The notes: generated by a model not told the origin, from the letters alone. DNA of 64,000 nucleotides from Branchiostoma floridae (GCF_000003815.2 NC_049983.1:9097470-9161469), one strand, 5' to 3'; shown: positions 39,020-53,641, counted from the stretch's first letter. Numbers and translations: made by a program.

Positions 39020-42000
39020 ATGCCTGGAGCCAGACTAAACAAGAAGCTTCTTCTGTGCGGATTCTTCGTGGCAACCTTTTCAGTCTTTGGCTGGATGAGA
39101 CTCTTATTCTTGATCAACTCCTATGAGTTCAAACCTAGAAGACACGCTCCTGGGATGACAAGCTTGTTCAGCACAACAGTACCGTACCACACGGTAACAT
39201 GCACACTTTTAATATCCAAAAACAATATACTATATTAGATACTTGCAATGTGTCTAACTGGAAAGGTTTTCATTGATACCTTCATACCATATTACTTAAA
39301 CTTCATAATGAAAGCATGATATGCTGTTGACGTCTGAATAATGTTGTAGGAAATATTAGAAAATCACAAATGATCATACTTGTGACACATGTGCCAAGGC
39401 ACCTGGATTTGATAAAGACATTGTAGCTATTCCATTGATACATCGAGGAAGATTAGACATCCAAATAAGATATGCCAAATAATAGTTACTCAAGCAACTG
39501 GATATGCTTTTGGAAGTGGTATCCTCTGTTTCAATGTCAATGACAGAAGATAGCAGATGCTTATCATTTACTTACATATCCAGTTCCTTGAGTAACCATT
39601 ATTTGGCATACAATGTATCTTATTACCTGGATGTCAAACCTCCATCCATCGTCGTGGTAATGTATTACTAAAACTTATATCACGAAAAGGGAAAATGATA
39701 TTTTGTCGTTCACTTCTCCAGGACTGGTATAGACAGCACTGTTTTGGGAACACAAAAGAAAATTTCACCATAGGTAAACTGGAAGGTCTACTGGAAGGAT
39801 GGCATTCAGCACAGCACCCAGGCTGCAGGTAAGGGGGTATAAATATGTATTACTGACATTCAAATGCCAGTAAACCACCAACATTTTTATCTTATCCTTA
39901 TTCAACCAAAACGAGTGATTGTTATCATTTGATTGCTTGTACAGCATGTGTTAAAATACCATTCAAGGGGGTATAGACATGACAATTGACAACAAAAGGT
40001 GCTTATGAAGCTTCAAGGGTTTAAGCTTTATCATTACAAGTATTATTCAAGACTAGAGTATTTGTTCATTGATCTCAAATGATGTGGCATTTTTGCCTTT
40101 ATTTTATTACCCTGAAGTAGCCATTTGGCTACCTACATGTATGCTCTATTACTAGTTGTGGAGGTTGGTATTAGGGAGAAGGTTCAACTTGTGGCAGGGA
40201 ATTTTATTTGATGGGAATGTGACAAAACCAGCTAATTACTAGTAATATAAAAATTGGTGTTGAAGTAAGTTGATGACAATGGTAATTTTTTCTACAGAGA
40301 GTTACACAAAATATTCGACGACATATATGAAGTAACAAGAAAGTCTGGCCAGGTTGTGATACCGGACACCTTCCAAACAAAAGTGCTGAAGTGGCTGGGA
40401 AATAATTATGACTTACTGAAGGATGTTAAACTACAGGTAAGATTCAAGATAATGAAGATGTATAATCAAGTATATTAAAAAATTTTGTAATGTTTGTCCC
40501 CAAATGAGTTTCTGTTTTTAAAATTTTGCCTATTTTAGTGGTGAAATAGAAATACAAACTTGAACTGCATTTATGTCTGGTAGAAGTGAAAGTAAAGTGA
40601 AAATGGCCTCAAACCAGTTGGAGAGTTTTAAAGAGCATTTGCAGGTAGATGTGCAAAAGTTAGGTGTAACGGGTTGTTCAGTGTAATATAACCAGCTGCT
40701 GCCATGCCACGTGCCTTCGAAGCTGGTGTGTTACGCCGAAGGGAGGTTATACCGGCTATATAGAAATGTAGATACAGATACAGAATTACACATGCTGCAA
40801 TTGTTGCATATTTTTGTGAAGATAATAGTGCAACATTTCATTTTTACTGACAGTCAATGATGATCTTCCACAGTTCGTGACCACTGTGTTCAACCTGATC
40901 ACACATGAGAGTTCTGTCTTCAACCCCATCCGCTCCAAAAGACCCGGAGTTGCAACAGCAGACAAAGATGTAGCAATCTAGTATGTAACAGCTAGTAACT
41001 TATCAAGAATCAATTCCTAGATTTGTTGATGCACAGGTATAATGTGGTACAACATGGATCTATGTATCAAATGTATAAATCTAAGGCATATGAAAATTAT
41101 TTTACTTACAGAGTATGAAGCCATGATGTTTTTACCAAACCATTTACTGTTGATTAAAAATAAGGAAGTAGCTGAACAGTTTTAGATGAAGATATAGTTT
41201 GCTCAAATTAAGACTCATCAGATCAGTCATCTGTGTTTTATAGTAGAGTCCATAGTTGAACAATTTTGAGCTTAATTCCAACACAAGGAAGACACAGTTA
41301 ACTCATTTTTCCTAATGTTCTATCAGTGTGGATGAGTTGGCCAAAGAGACAGAGAATGACTGTGACTTCTGTGCATACCAATTGTAAGTACACATCATTT
41401 TCCAACCTTTTAGATGTCGTAATAATGACTTACAAGAAATGCAGTATGTTCACTTGGAGTTGCATACATGTAATACTTGCATACATGTGAATCTTTGAAT
41501 GAATATAGACTGTTGAGTCATAAGTAAGTCAGTGGCATGTATGTACTATTGAGAACACCTGAGTACCAGCTTGTAGGCAGGCTATTTTTGTGAAATAACT
41601 ATTATTGTTTCTATCGCAGTAAAACAGCAGAAGACACATTTGGCAGGGTAGAATCCACGCACTCCGCCACTGCGGCAAACACCTTCAAGTACGACAGTTT
41701 CCACGCCATCATCCTCCTGAAGACCCATCATCCCACAGCCTTCACTGAGGAACAGTTCATGGACTTCACTAACACTGCCATGAAATGGTATGTACTAGGG
41801 TTGGGTAGCAGTACAGAAAATTCAGGTACAGGTACGGTTCAGGTCCAAAGGATCAGGTTCGGACCTGAACCTGGACCTAGTTATCTGTGAACTTATCATA
41901 CTCAATGGTCCATTTTGCTACAAAGGATTCTGTTTGGTGGAGTATATGACGTCCATTGGCTTTTTAGAGTCCTATCTTCATGTAAACAACTGCCTCTGTT

Positions 42001-45000
42001 TTAGACCAAGTTTGACTGTGGAAACTTGGTAAAAATTTCCTCTACTTCACTCGTTATTTCCTTAAAGGACAGCATCAGAAAATTTTCAATTCTTTATTTT
42101 CCAGTAGTTTACTCATTAAAAAGTTGATGTACGTCAATTTTTACATTGATCCGCCTAATATGACCCTGTAGACACGTTTGAACTTCGCGCTCTCCTCCTC
42201 TCCCCGCCGCACTGGCCGATGACGTAATGGCCTCGTTCTGATCGTCTGAGATTGTATGACGTCACGGATCCGAAACTTCTAGCCAGCCATTTTGCTCGGT
42301 GAACCTCGGTCCTCTCAGCGGTAAATAATCACCCCACCATTCTGGAGTTCAGTTTGTTGTCATTGAAAATTACTTTCGTGGACCTGTAAGTCGCATTGTG
42401 AGCTGTCTACGAAGCCATAGTCCCCGGGAGACTGAACATGAATAAGCTTGCCTGCGTGTGAACCGCGCGGCGACGGAACGAAATCAAAACAATGGTGGTG
42501 GGGAGGTTCACGCACCGTGCCATTCTGGACTATTACAAGAGCGAGTTCGGGTCAGTTCTTACCTTCTCCTTTCCGGACAGCACAGCGATAATTACACGTA
42601 AGCTTCCACGAATTTTGGTTGAATTCACAATTGTCCAACTGCCAGGGACATTAAAAAAATCATTCTCTGACAACATACCCTTGACAACAAACCGTTCATT
42701 AGGCGGATCAATGTAAAAATTGACGTACATCAACTTTTTAATGAGTAAACTACTGGAAAATAATGAACTGAAGATTTTCTGATGCTTTCCTTTAACTGTA
42801 AGCCCCAAAACACATGAACACCAATATAATCTGTTCATTTTCTAATTGATCCAAAATCTGGTCAACTGATTTTTTCAGGCCGTTTTTTTTGTGTCTATGT
42901 ATTAAAAAAATATGTGGATTAATATGTTGATCACAAAACGAGCATACCACTGCCTGCGACTCACCTCTATTGTATCGTTGCAATACATAAATCAAATCAA
43001 ATCATTTCAGGTTCATGAAGTGTTACGACACAGACAAGCAGTACCGCTACCCCCACCTGATGTGGGACAGTCTGCCCAAGGCCAGCGCCAGTCAGGTTCA
43101 CCCACATGCACAGGCTAGTCTCAGTGCTGCCAGGCATTACGGTGGGTAACTTTATACATTCCATGATTGACATACATTAAGTTTTACATTCCTTTTAAGA
43201 GTAGCAAACTCAGCACTTTAATATTACAAAATCAAAAAGCAATTCTGTCTTTAAAACTACCTCTTATTCATTAAAAAAAAATTTAGAAATAGCATAACGA
43301 AAAGGATTTAAGTGCTCACTCCTTACTAATCGAAAAGAGTCAATACTAGACACATTCACAGATGAATGTAGAGTCTTGAGATGTGATGGTGTGTGACAGA
43401 GAACAATTTTGTTTCTGACTGAGGGAGAATACAATGTAAATGCTGTTTGTGCCTTGTCACAAAGTGACCGTAGAGTAAAGAAAAATTGTATTTGATGTTT
43501 TGGGATTAGATAGCTGTTTAGATTGTGTTTCATCCTGGATGGAATGTGTTAGGAGGGACATCAAGGCGTGTGGTCTATCTGCGGTGGGAGCCCGCTGGAC
43601 AGAGCCGCATGGAAGCGCGGTGTGAAGACTCAGCCGACAGCAGCTACCCCTCTGTCAGAAACCCCAGCAGCAGCATAATCAAATACTGGATGCTACTTCT
43701 ACATGTTTTTCCTACCACATTCAGGTATAATGGAACACATCCGCCTGTCAGCAGAGCACTATGCAGATCAACATGATGGCAGCAACTACTTTTCACACCT
43801 TTTACAGGTGATACAATGCATTTGCCATTATTGTATTGCTGACTTAGTAACTATTCTGGTCATACATCTTCGACATCATACTTTAAAACATGGTTTGTTG
43901 TGTATGGACAATGAAGAAAATGGACATAGTTATAGCACATGTAATACTCATACTCTTATGTATGTCACTGTATTCTAATGTATGATCAAGACAGTATATA
44001 AGGTGCTTATAATCTATATTTTGCTGTGTCTTTGTGTCAACAGATCCACAATGCACTTGGGTTGACCACTTTCCTTGGCAATGCCTCCGCTATGGCTTAC
44101 CTGGTACGTTGGTCAAAACATATCATAGGTAGACTTGGACAAAAGAAAAATTCTATGAATACCTAAAAGAACCCCCTACGGTCTTATAAGTGATGTATTT
44201 AGTAGTGTATTAAACATTCTGATTGGCCACTTGGTAGTGCATTATACAGTCTGATTGGCCACTTGGTGAGTGGCATATATATATGTGGAACAACAGTTCC
44301 AGATCTTCTCCAATGAGAAGTGCCCTTCTAAGTTTTGAATCATGAAAGAAATTCTTTTATTATCTTGCCCTTGTAGACTCCAAAGAAAGACCATGAAGTC
44401 TTCATCATGAGCCGTACATCTGGAGAGGACTTCTTCAGACTTATCTACTACACCATAAGGAGTAAGTGTTGCTTTCTCCAAGACATGGGCAAGATAATTC
44501 CCTTACAAGATGTTGTGATGGTACCAAAGATAGTTGTTTCTTGCAAAGTGTTGATGTGATGATCTTTATTGAGATACAAGAGAATGTGCCCAGCTTTGAT
44601 AGTAACTAACTGTGTTCTTTGTTTTTTCCAGCTTTTATAGACAACCTGAAACGTCCAGCCTTCAGCATGGCCATGTTTTTACCCAGACTGGTAAGAAAAT
44701 TTTAAGATTAAGTTAACACAACTTCTATGTAGATTTAACGCAATTCCAACATCCATGTATATATAGCTTTTCAGGTACATGTATATGTTAATTTTGACAA
44801 CACTTGTGCTAAATTACAATATCCTACCTAAGAAGAAGAAGAAGAATTTCTTAAGATCTAAACTGACACAAACTAATCCAAATTGGTCTTCTCTAGGAGC
44901 CGTTCAGTGCACCCACATCAGAGGACATCCCTGCTGTAGCCAGGATCATCACACGCGGTCCTCCTGACAACCCTAGGAACGACATCAGTGCCATGGAACT

Positions 45001-45837
45001 CTTCGCAGTAAGTGTCCATGCCTCTTTCCTGTATGACTTGTTTAGCTGGCATTTAAATGATACCGTCAAATCTACCTACAGTAGAAGCCATTTAATTACA
45101 CAACAGATTATCGCACACTTCTTTTGATTGCACAAAATCCCAAACCGATGCGGTCCAGCTGGATAACCTTGCATTGTTGCACCACCCGGATAATTGCACG
45201 AAATATGCTGGCAAATTGGTTGTGCAATTAAACAGCTTGTTCTGTATGATGTCATTATGCCAGCACTGTTTAATTTTACTGTATGTCTGTTAAACATGGC
45301 AAAGTACTGCTGCTGTGGTCCATTCACCTGCCTATATGGTCAGGATTCAATTTTTGGTTTCATCTGTGACATCAATGAAAATCCTCAATAGTTCAAGGGA
45401 AAAATGGTCATGTTAGACAGGTTTCCACTATAGACAGAATTTTGAATGCTTGGGGCAATGTGCAAAATAATCTAATGGACCATCAAAAAGTGACCACAAT
45501 GGCTAGATGGTCTTATGAAGAGGTGACTTATAACTTGTACACTATGCATGTACCTTTTACATGTAGCTAGCATCTCCACACACAACCATACAGAACTTGA
45601 AAATTTCTTCTGTTCCAGGCATCCAATGTGAATGTGGACCCTTTTACAGTTATCCAGCACATTAAGAACACCATAAGTAGAAACAAAAAGACAGCACAGC
45701 CATCCCCACATGTAGACAATGTCTTGATTGATCAGAAGAAAGAAGATGCACCACAGGCAACTCAGGACAAGCCAGGGATCAAACAAGACAGCAAAGATGC
45801 AGAAAATCAAGTACAAGAACATCAAGAAGTATTGTGA
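39020..45837 (+). CDS. Membrane-anchored GalT/HIT-superfamily protein, 13 exons
   Basis: Exons 39020-39193, 39722-39828, 40298-40436, 40874-40980, 41327-41383, 41620-41787, 43011-43141, 43725-43807, 44044-44103, 44377-44461, 44632-44690, 44897-45007 and 45619-45837 join in phase with GT-AG introns to give 499 residues. Residues about 10-33 are hydrophobic after KK, a type II signal anchor. C188-X2-C191, H232, then H281-P-H283-A-Q285 match, in order and type, the zinc ligands, nucleophile and Gln of galactose-1-phosphate uridylyltransferase (E. coli C52, C55, H115, H164, H166, Q168). A nucleotidyl-transfer or phosphorylase reaction on a sugar phosphate or nucleotide is inferred; the substrate is unknown. 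The C-terminal 70 residues are polar and probably disordered. Introns hold a foldback repeat, a TTAA element and a MITE. Its neighbour EOGT is convergent. Confidence 0.85.
39436..39655. repeat. Foldback repeat in intron 1
   Basis: Two inverted arms carry GACATCCA, ATGCCAAATAAT, AGTTACTCAAGCAACTGGATAT and near complements. Single-arm copies lie at about 28,095-28,215 and 63,685-63,830. Confidence 0.7.
41795..42065. repeat. Dispersed repeat in intron 6, split by a later insertion
   Basis: GGTTGGGTAGCAGTACAGAA, AATTCAGGTACAGGTAC, CAGGTCCAAAGGATCAGGT and further segments match 53,844-54,060. The rest of the repeat continues at 42,796-42,880, beyond the TTAA element. Confidence 0.7.
42066..42791. 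mobile_element. piggyBac-like non-autonomous element with ~95 bp TIRs
   Basis: TTAA at 42,062-42,065 and 42,792-42,795 flank ends AGGACAGCATCAGAAAAT and, reversed, AGGAAAGCATCAGAAAAT. The inverted repeats run about 95 bp, to ATTAGGCGGATCAATG. The TTAA target suggests the piggyBac group, but no transposase is present. The interior is GC-richer and carries TGACGTAA and TGACGTCA (CRE-type) motifs. An AACAATGG start opens a 37-codon frame that meets a good donor (CAC/GTAAGC near 42,599). It sits inside an older repeat in intron 6 of the GalT-like gene. Confidence 0.8.
45079..45244. mobile_element. TA-flanked MITE in intron 12, 166 bp
   Basis: TA at 45,077-45,078 and 45,245-45,246. The ends CAGTAGAAGCCATTTAATT and, reversed, CAGAACAAGCTGTTTAATT pair. 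A related right end (GTGCAATTAACTGGCTTCTA) occurs at 59,853-59,874. Confidence 0.7.
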
Positions 45838-46016
45838 CCACTCGGACAAAAATTTGTCAAGTTTTCCTCGTTTTCAAGAAAATACATATTTTATTAAGCC
45901 CCTGTCACATATAGCTGACTATGACCACCACTACTACTGACCAAGGTCATCATACATGTCTTGCATTGTCTTGTCTTTAAAAGTTGTCTGTGCCAACTGA
46001 TAAATGCGTTATGACA

Positions 46017-46022
46017 AATAAA
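46017..46022 (+). terminator. Polyadenylation signal of the GalT-like gene
   Basis: AATAAA lies 180 bases after the stop codon, a normal 3' UTR distance. Confidence 0.6.
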
Positions 46023-47795
46023 ATGCAGAAAAGCCATATTCCTCTTATATGCAAGAAGAAGACTGAACTGAAGCTATAGTAGAATGGATTTCAGTCTAAT
46101 CCCGACCCAATGCCAATTGTTTGCTTCGGTCCCGTTTTCAAGTGGGCTGGGTCGGGATGTTTGTGGAAACGAAAAGATAGAAGTTACTATCATGGAATAT
46201 ACAGAAATTATTCTCATAACTGATTTTATTACGTTCTGCGTGTTTTGTTGTCTCTTCTATTGTACCTTTCGTTACCAAAAGCTGCACGGCTGGGACCTGG
46301 TTTGGAAATGTTACCTTCATTAGCGAGTGGTTTGGGATCACAGTTATGGGCAGGTTCTGATAGAATGTGTGACAAGGGCTTTACTTTGCAATAGTTTCAC
46401 TTGTCTTCCAAAATATAAGGCTCAAAAGTTTTGTCACAAAGTAAAAGGTGCAAAAAGGTGGTATGTTATAACAAGACAGCTGAATTTAGTATGTCACATA
46501 CACAGCTATCCCCCCCAAAATCCTCAGTTTGCCAACATATGACAATCATACAGCTTATGTGCCCACACACAAAGACAAGTAAGAGATAGGGAAGAAATTT
46601 TGGTTCAGTGTATGATTAGAGGTGTAAAGGGAAACTTACATGTTTTAAAAAGGTGGTCTATGTAAAGTTAACATACATGTATAAGGTCCAACATTTGTTT
46701 TCGTGTGGAAAACTTGCAAGAGGATACAATATTGGTTTCTATCAACCAATCTGCAGTTAGCATGTTCTTAAGGCTCCTAAATGTTTTCTTAAGTTGCCCC
46801 TTTGGGTATTGATGCAGTACCTGAGTACACAGACTGATCATGTTATATTACCCGTCATTACAAATTGCTGATTTTGCATTCCAGTCGAACCCAAGTATCA
46901 GTACTATTTTATTCATTACATGTATGTGCAGACAAAATGCTGCAAAACTGAGATTAATACAGCTTTGCCTGTACTATTGAGATTTAGATCTTGTGTGATT
47001 GAATTGATTATTATTGATTGATATATAGTTGCAGTCATGCATCATGCAAAAAGGAATTGAAAAGAACTCTTATAGAAATATTACAGAAAATAAACTTTTA
47101 TTGATACATGTACTGTGGTCTACTGTGTCATCATTAGATACTTTATGTATTCAGGGGATTCATAACAGGTTCAAAACTGTTCAATGCTATTGACAAAGAT
47201 TTCTGTGAAATGCATCACACATATCTCCCGACATGATCCAGACATGATTCTGTGACTATAAGCCTTACAGAGGCTAGCCCCCAACATCCATTATGAATAA
47301 GAATATTGTGATGTCGTGAGAGCAATTCAGAATTTGTTATGAGGGGAGTAGGTCACACATATATTAGTGACTTAGAGACAGTTGTGCTCTAGGGTCCAGG
47401 CTTGGCAGTATCTCCCATGACTCAGGTTTTAGCTTGCCAGGTCGTAGCACAGTATATTTAGACACATCAGTCAGCACAAACAAAAAGAAAGACAACTTGA
47501 GAACAAGTCTAGCTCAAATGACTCTTCCACTGGTCGTGACAGAGAAGACAGGTTCTGAATTGTATGGGGAAGCGTAACATCCTGTCCTAGGGACTGCAAC
47601 TATTCACAGTAGCATGTGTGTCAGATGAACAACAACAGCTCATGGATCAAACTCCAAACCTCTTGGTCCAGAGGCATGGAGGCATGGTCGCTAACCACTG
47701 GTCTATGCACAGAGTGCACAGCAGGACATCCCACCCAGCATCATCCACCTTAATCCGTTTATGGAAGATGACCTTACGAAGAACAAAGATGGTTG
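46023..47795. other. Intergenic region between convergent genes
   Basis: No exon recognised. The 3' ends of the GalT-like gene (+) and EOGT (-) face each other across about 1.9 kb. Confidence 0.5.
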
Positions 47796-50700
47796 TCAGA
47801 GTTCCTCCTTTTGGTGCATGTGTCTGGCGGGAAATGCAGGGTGGTTGAACACATACGTGATGGCCTTCTCCATCAAAACTCTGAATTCTGTAGGGTTCAC
47901 AGTGTAGTTCACAAACTTGTCATAGTCCCCTCGTCCCTTGTATGTGCCCAGCTGAAATAATGATGAGAAGAAATGTTACTTCTCTACAGTTATCTTCTAT
48001 ATCCGGAAAAAAAAGTGTACAACAAAAAATGGGATTTCCAGATCTGATAACAACTTTCGTTAAATTACAAAATGCTCTTTCAAAATAGGAACATTCAGAA
48101 GGAGAGCAGAGTCTGACATATTTTCCTTGTCAGGTAGAAATGTTGTTGGCTTCCTTTCCTAATCACAGCTACTTCCTACTACACCAAAAGGCAATGTTTT
48201 GCATAGGCCTTCAATGTCTGGACTTATCCAAAGGTTTGAATGACTAACTCCAATCTTTGTCAAAGAGTCCAATATTCCTTTACAAACACTGGAGTTGGAA
48301 AGTGGAAAATTTGGGTGAGTCCAAGCAGAATAAGATCAAAAGCTGGCAAAAAAAGTGAAATGGTGGCAGAGGAGTGAAGCTTCCTAGGCCGGCTTTACTC
48401 TTCTACCAGGTTTTGATACTATCTTTAATGTAGGATCTGCTTGGAGATTAAAAAATTTGGGTTATTTGGGTTGGAAATTACAGTTATAATTTGATCTACC
48501 GGTAGAGTGGCTTCTACCAACACGGACGAGCTTCCAAGTTGAGGCCCTGGATGTGTGCATTAAGAGAAAATTACCTGGTCTATCTGTGTCAGGCCAGCGT
48601 TTCCCTCCCAGGTGACATACCCGACCCCCCGCAGTGCAGCCAGGTTACGGTAGCACGACTCGTCACCACAGTTGTAGCTGGGAACATTTTCATACAAGAT
48701 GAGGACAATTATAAAACCTGTTCCTTTACTTCAACAACATTCATTTCTGTGACTTTGTTTGAACCTTTGTTTTTTTTGGTGAGAACCTTGGCCTGCACTT
48801 TATTGAGATGGAGGAGGTAAGACAAAATAAAATATTATCAAATACTAATACTTACGACCAAGATATGCAAGCTGTAAAGTTGACTCTTTTTGCAATAAGA
48901 TATCAGATAAGTCTGCAGCTATGATATAATACAGATCAGTATTGCAGATGAGTACCACTGTTATCACTCACATCTCCAGCAGACAGGCCCAGTCAGGTAA
49001 GAACAGTGTGTGGGTCAGCCCAGCACCATGGATTCCTATGAAGATATCTGTGTTCTGTGTGTGCTGAAATACAACAGAGAAAATTTGGCTAAGTATAACA
49101 TTACACTTATTCTCCCTCATCATGTTGTATAAAAATGATAAACATGCTATAGACAATAAAAGATTTAGGGAAAGCGATGTGCATTGTCATGGCTATTCAT
49201 TAATGTCTTTTAAATTTGCTATTCTACCATTATCTGATATCATGATATGATGATGTGACAAAACAAGACAAGCATACTTTACCTGTAACTGTTGCAGAAA
49301 TGGCATTTCCCTGTAAAGTATGAGAATACTTTACAACGTTTTCACACATACACATTTCCTAACGTTTATGTCTTTCCATGTTTTCATCACCATTTCGCAC
49401 AAAATATGACTATTAGTAGTATTCTAATGTTAGCGGAATAGAAGAAAACGTGCCTGTGATCGTAGTCAACCTTGTTAACGTGAAGTCTTGAGTCCTTTCT
49501 TAGTTCTGAGAGGAGCTGTAAAAAGAAAAAAAGTGGATTAGGTAAACTCAAATTGCTCCACCTCCTATGTAAAGTTCTTAAATGTTAAACCTCTTAAGGA
49601 CACTAAAGAGTATTTTCTACTTTATCCACTAATGAAACTGGGACAGGTAAAAGTACAGAATATCTGATAGAATTCAGCCTCATTTTACGATCTTCTCTCC
49701 GTACATCTGCTTGGAGGTAATAGGTGCCAGGAAAATTCCGTCTCGGTAGGATACAAAGAAATCTATCTATGAAATGCTATCCACCCTTGTAAAAGATTTC
49801 CAAGGATTTGGAAGAGCTGCACTCGCCACTTGTTATTAATACGGCTTCATTCCAAATCAAACAACGCACAGTACCCCGTAACACAGTCGGTTAGCTTCGA
49901 CCGTATATGTTGATCTCCAGAAGGTACGTTGCCGAATTTGAAAATCACCAGAAACTCGGGCTTATTTTCCACCTGAAATTTACTCCGGCATCACATATAA
50001 TAGGACTGTACTCTGGTACTTCCCAACATCGACCGATCTCTCAAAATCGCACTATGTCCGAGAGAACACCGGGCGGATTACTAGTAAAATTTAGAGCTCG
50101 CATCGACCAATCGATTTTCACGTAACAGGAGTCCACCACTGACCTGGTCTTCATTCAGCACCCGTCGGAACTGTGTGATTCTGGACAGGAACGTGACTCG
50201 CAGGCGCCCGATCTGAGGAAAACACAGATGACAAGACCAGAAGAACGGCTAAGCACAACGTAATCAACTCTACAGACATTACTGAGACACCTTCATCAAC
50301 GACACATCTCTCAGAATGTTGATTACAAAATATCTTACCTGGGGTTGTCCATGGTCTATTCCCAGTCTGTATAGGACATGGCGGGAGAAAGCACGTACAA
50401 GTCCGCTGTTCTTGCAGCCTGGTACCTGAAAACAACAACACTTTAACGTACACGAATATGACTAATGAAAGTTATAGAACGCAGAATCCTTATTAGGTGT
50501 GAAGTTCTCACATTCGTCCGACGGTCTTCGTCTTCAAAACCGTGACTTCTCACATACATGAATATAAAAAGATCGGTCCACTGGCGACTAGGGTCATAAA
50601 TTCACTCGTACCAAATGTATGTTGTAGTATAATCCAAACGCCATTCTAGGCAGTAGGGGGAAGATGGCTTCGCGCACACACACCTGCGATGCACAAGAAA

Positions 50701-53641
50701 TTAGAATGAGAAAACAACAAATTTTAAACAAAACGCAAATTGCCGGCAAAAGCGCAATCGCTTATCACGACTAAAACATTTGTGAATCGCGTTGTTGTTC
50801 ATGTGTATTTTGTAGTCAATTTTGTGATTGGACAAGTCAAAATAAACTTACTTAAAATATACTTACCCGTTTGCCGTCGTAATCTTTCAGCTGCTGTATA
50901 GAGTGATCGGTGAAGGCTCGCCAGGTGGCGCCGAACAGGTCCTTGTAAGAACGTCCGCTCTGAAGTTCACAAAATGTATAACGATAGCTCACCTTTATCC
51001 ACGGGGTAACCTATATCCATGCATGCTTTATCGTAAGGCAACATAAGATCACATAACACCCTCCATAAACAAAACGCAAATGCATCCTTCTGCTAAAAAA
51101 TTAGGGAACCTGCCCGGGCCTCTTAAAACGTATCAAACACTGCCCTACCGTATCCCAGACGACAATGTTAACATCCGTGGAGAAGGAACCGTTGACGTGC
51201 TGGGAGACGTACAGGTTGAGGAAGTCACAGAAGTGGTGGTACATGTTTATACCTGCGGACATCGGTACATCTTGCATCAACACATACTACAGCCGGCGTG
51301 AAGCCAAATTTCTGTTCCGCCAGATTTTTTTCCTTGGGGTAGTGCGCTTTCGTGAAGTTGGTGTTTGGGTTGGGACTAGGGCTAGTATTAGGGTCGGGGT
51401 AGGGATTGCTTAGGGGTAGTCTCCACAACGCGACCCGTCCACCCAAAATCCTCCGCTCAGAATTGAAAATTAACGCGCCCCTCAAGTGTGACGCACTTCT
51501 CTCCCTTCAGGTATACTGGAAACCCCCTAGCAGTGTTGAGGCAAATATTTGACGGGCAGAAATTCGGCTTGTCACCGGAATACAACACTTATGACGATCA
51601 TGCATACTTCTATCGTTGTTAAAAATTGATAAAAGCTTCTAATCAGGAGATTTTAGTAACGTGAAACCTACCTAAATCCAGCTTCATGAAGTAAGTAGGC
51701 GTGTCCAACATGACGTCACAGTTTTCGTTGCCTGTGGTTGGTCGGAAGTTGAGTGACGTAAAATTTTCCAGTTCTGCGTACCTGCACGAGTGCAAATACG
51801 TTGTGTGGTGCTTGGTTTAACTTAAATTCACGGCCAATGGCTGGATTTTCGCAACTAAGATGAAAGTTGCTATCTTGATGTATTGACTGAGGTACACATA
51901 TACACTGTATGACTTTAATACTACTACTACTACTACATGTACTACTACTACTTCTACTACTACTACTACTACTACTACTTTGTTACTTACCAAGACATGA
52001 GACCGTGGGCTTCGTGTCCCGTCATGCTTTTCAGCCTGTCAGCTTTAACCTTACAATGGCCTCCTATGTCACCTGGTCCGAGTATATCTCGCCTGAACCT
52101 TGAAGATATGCAGATGATGATGAAATAAGTGCGTTATGACAACTCAAATCACACTTTTAATGCATTTTGCAAAATGCCTCCATGGCATAGCTTCACACAC
52201 ACCGGATTGCTCCTTTGGCAGTCGCGACATATCTTATAAGAATGCTTCTACAAGAATAGTGTAATTTAGAAAATTACAGTGACAAGTTACTTTTCGATGG
52301 AAAAAATCATATGTGTGTTATATCATTCTTTCACGAGCTATGCTGAAACGCTAAATATCGACGATTCGAAGCAATTAAAGTTGCGGAATTGCTGTATAAT
52401 GGAAAGCTACTTTAAAATGACGCACCTTTTTCCAAAGTGGTTTTCCTGTATTCTGAGCCGACGGAAATCCAGGTAAAGGTTTCTCGCCCTGCAGTATCGC
52501 GCGTAGGGAGAACACTCCAGCCACGAGTCGTTCTGTAAAAAACATTTTCTGAGGTTCGAAGCCGTTTGTCAAGTTGCTCGAATTTTGACGTCGAACTTAT
52601 ATCAACAAGCATTGAGCCGTGAAGTAGGAAAGTTTTCAATGTTCGTTGACACTTGGTGCTTCCCTTACTTATATTTTGTCTCCATCTGTCGCAGATCGTA
52701 GTTACCAATTACAATAGACATTTGTCAATAATATTATGAAAGTCATACCTGACTCTGTGCCTCACACAGTGCAACGAGTTGTCTCTTCTGCTCTCGGACG
52801 TACCCAAACCCAGCCTCCAGCCAGAAACGTTCTGTGTTGGACAGTTTGTGGTGACGTTTCCGACTGATATGGGATGTCAGTAGCGAGAAAATATCGATAA
52901 GAAAATTGAAACACAATTCAATCTCCACAATTGAATTGTTCTGCCAGTTCATTCTAGTGACACTGAAGAAGAGTGATGGATGTCACTCAAAACGTCCGGA
53001 AGTAAATCTCCATTTTTACCCTGCTGAGGGATTGAAATCTAATTGAATATTGTTAACCTTGACGTCTAACCTTCATAAACGTATCGATAAGAAAATGATA
53101 TTGAATCGTAAAAACATGATAGCAAAATACATTATCAGTATCTAATGTTCATAGGTCAGAAGCTGCTATATTATTAACACCATGGCTTATGGACCATTGT
53201 AAATCGGTTTTCTAAATTTTTAATAGTGATATTTTCAGGTTCAATTTGCAACAGAAGGTATGCTATCATTGCGAAGTGAATACGTAATATGCAGGCATCA
53301 TTTTCTGGCACACATTAACGATTTCTGCTGCTGTAATCCTCAAAGTTTACCTATTCTATCCACCTTCAGTGCTCCCTTCGGCACTAAACCGTTCGGCCCA
53401 TACCTTTCCCGTTCCCGGTCGCACACCGGCGGACTGTACCTAGACTCAGGAGGGCAGTCCTCCTCGTACCCCCAGCACGGCAGCCGTGCCCTGCGCCGCC
53501 GGTAACATCGCGTGTCATTCCGCACAGCTGCAGCTGCCTCCGGGTGCGAGTACAGGTGGTACGGCAGGTGTTCAGGTGGGAGGCGCAGGTGTGCTAGAGC
53601 TGGGCAGATGGGCTGCGTAGTGACGTCATTATGCGAGGGCC
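47796..53641 (-). CDS. EOGT: EGF domain-specific O-GlcNAc transferase (GT61), 15 exons
   Basis: EOGT transfers GlcNAc from UDP-GlcNAc to Ser/Thr of EGF repeats in the ER lumen. Exons, from the 5' end: 53404-53641 (5' edge unsure), 52749-52863, 52426-52532, 51991-52098, 51672-51781, 51149-51252, 50867-50959, 50612-50683, 50339-50425, 50144-50212, 49454-49515, 49283-49310, 48972-49063, 48575-48677, 47796-47951. All join in phase to about 514 residues; the human protein has about 527. Family hallmarks: [74 protein letters not shown] and [12 protein letters not shown]. The C-terminus KEEL is an ER-retrieval signal. Intron 11 has a GC donor (ACAG/GCACGT); the alignment to EOGT leaves no alternative. 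The first exon with the signal peptide was not found, and the first ATG in the last open stretch (53,654) gives no signal peptide. Confidence 0.93.
51909..51980. repeat. (CTA)n microsatellite in an EOGT intron
   Basis: Trinucleotide repeat of CTA/TAC with two interruptions, immediately 3' (in gene sense) of the exon 51,991-52,098. Confidence 0.9.
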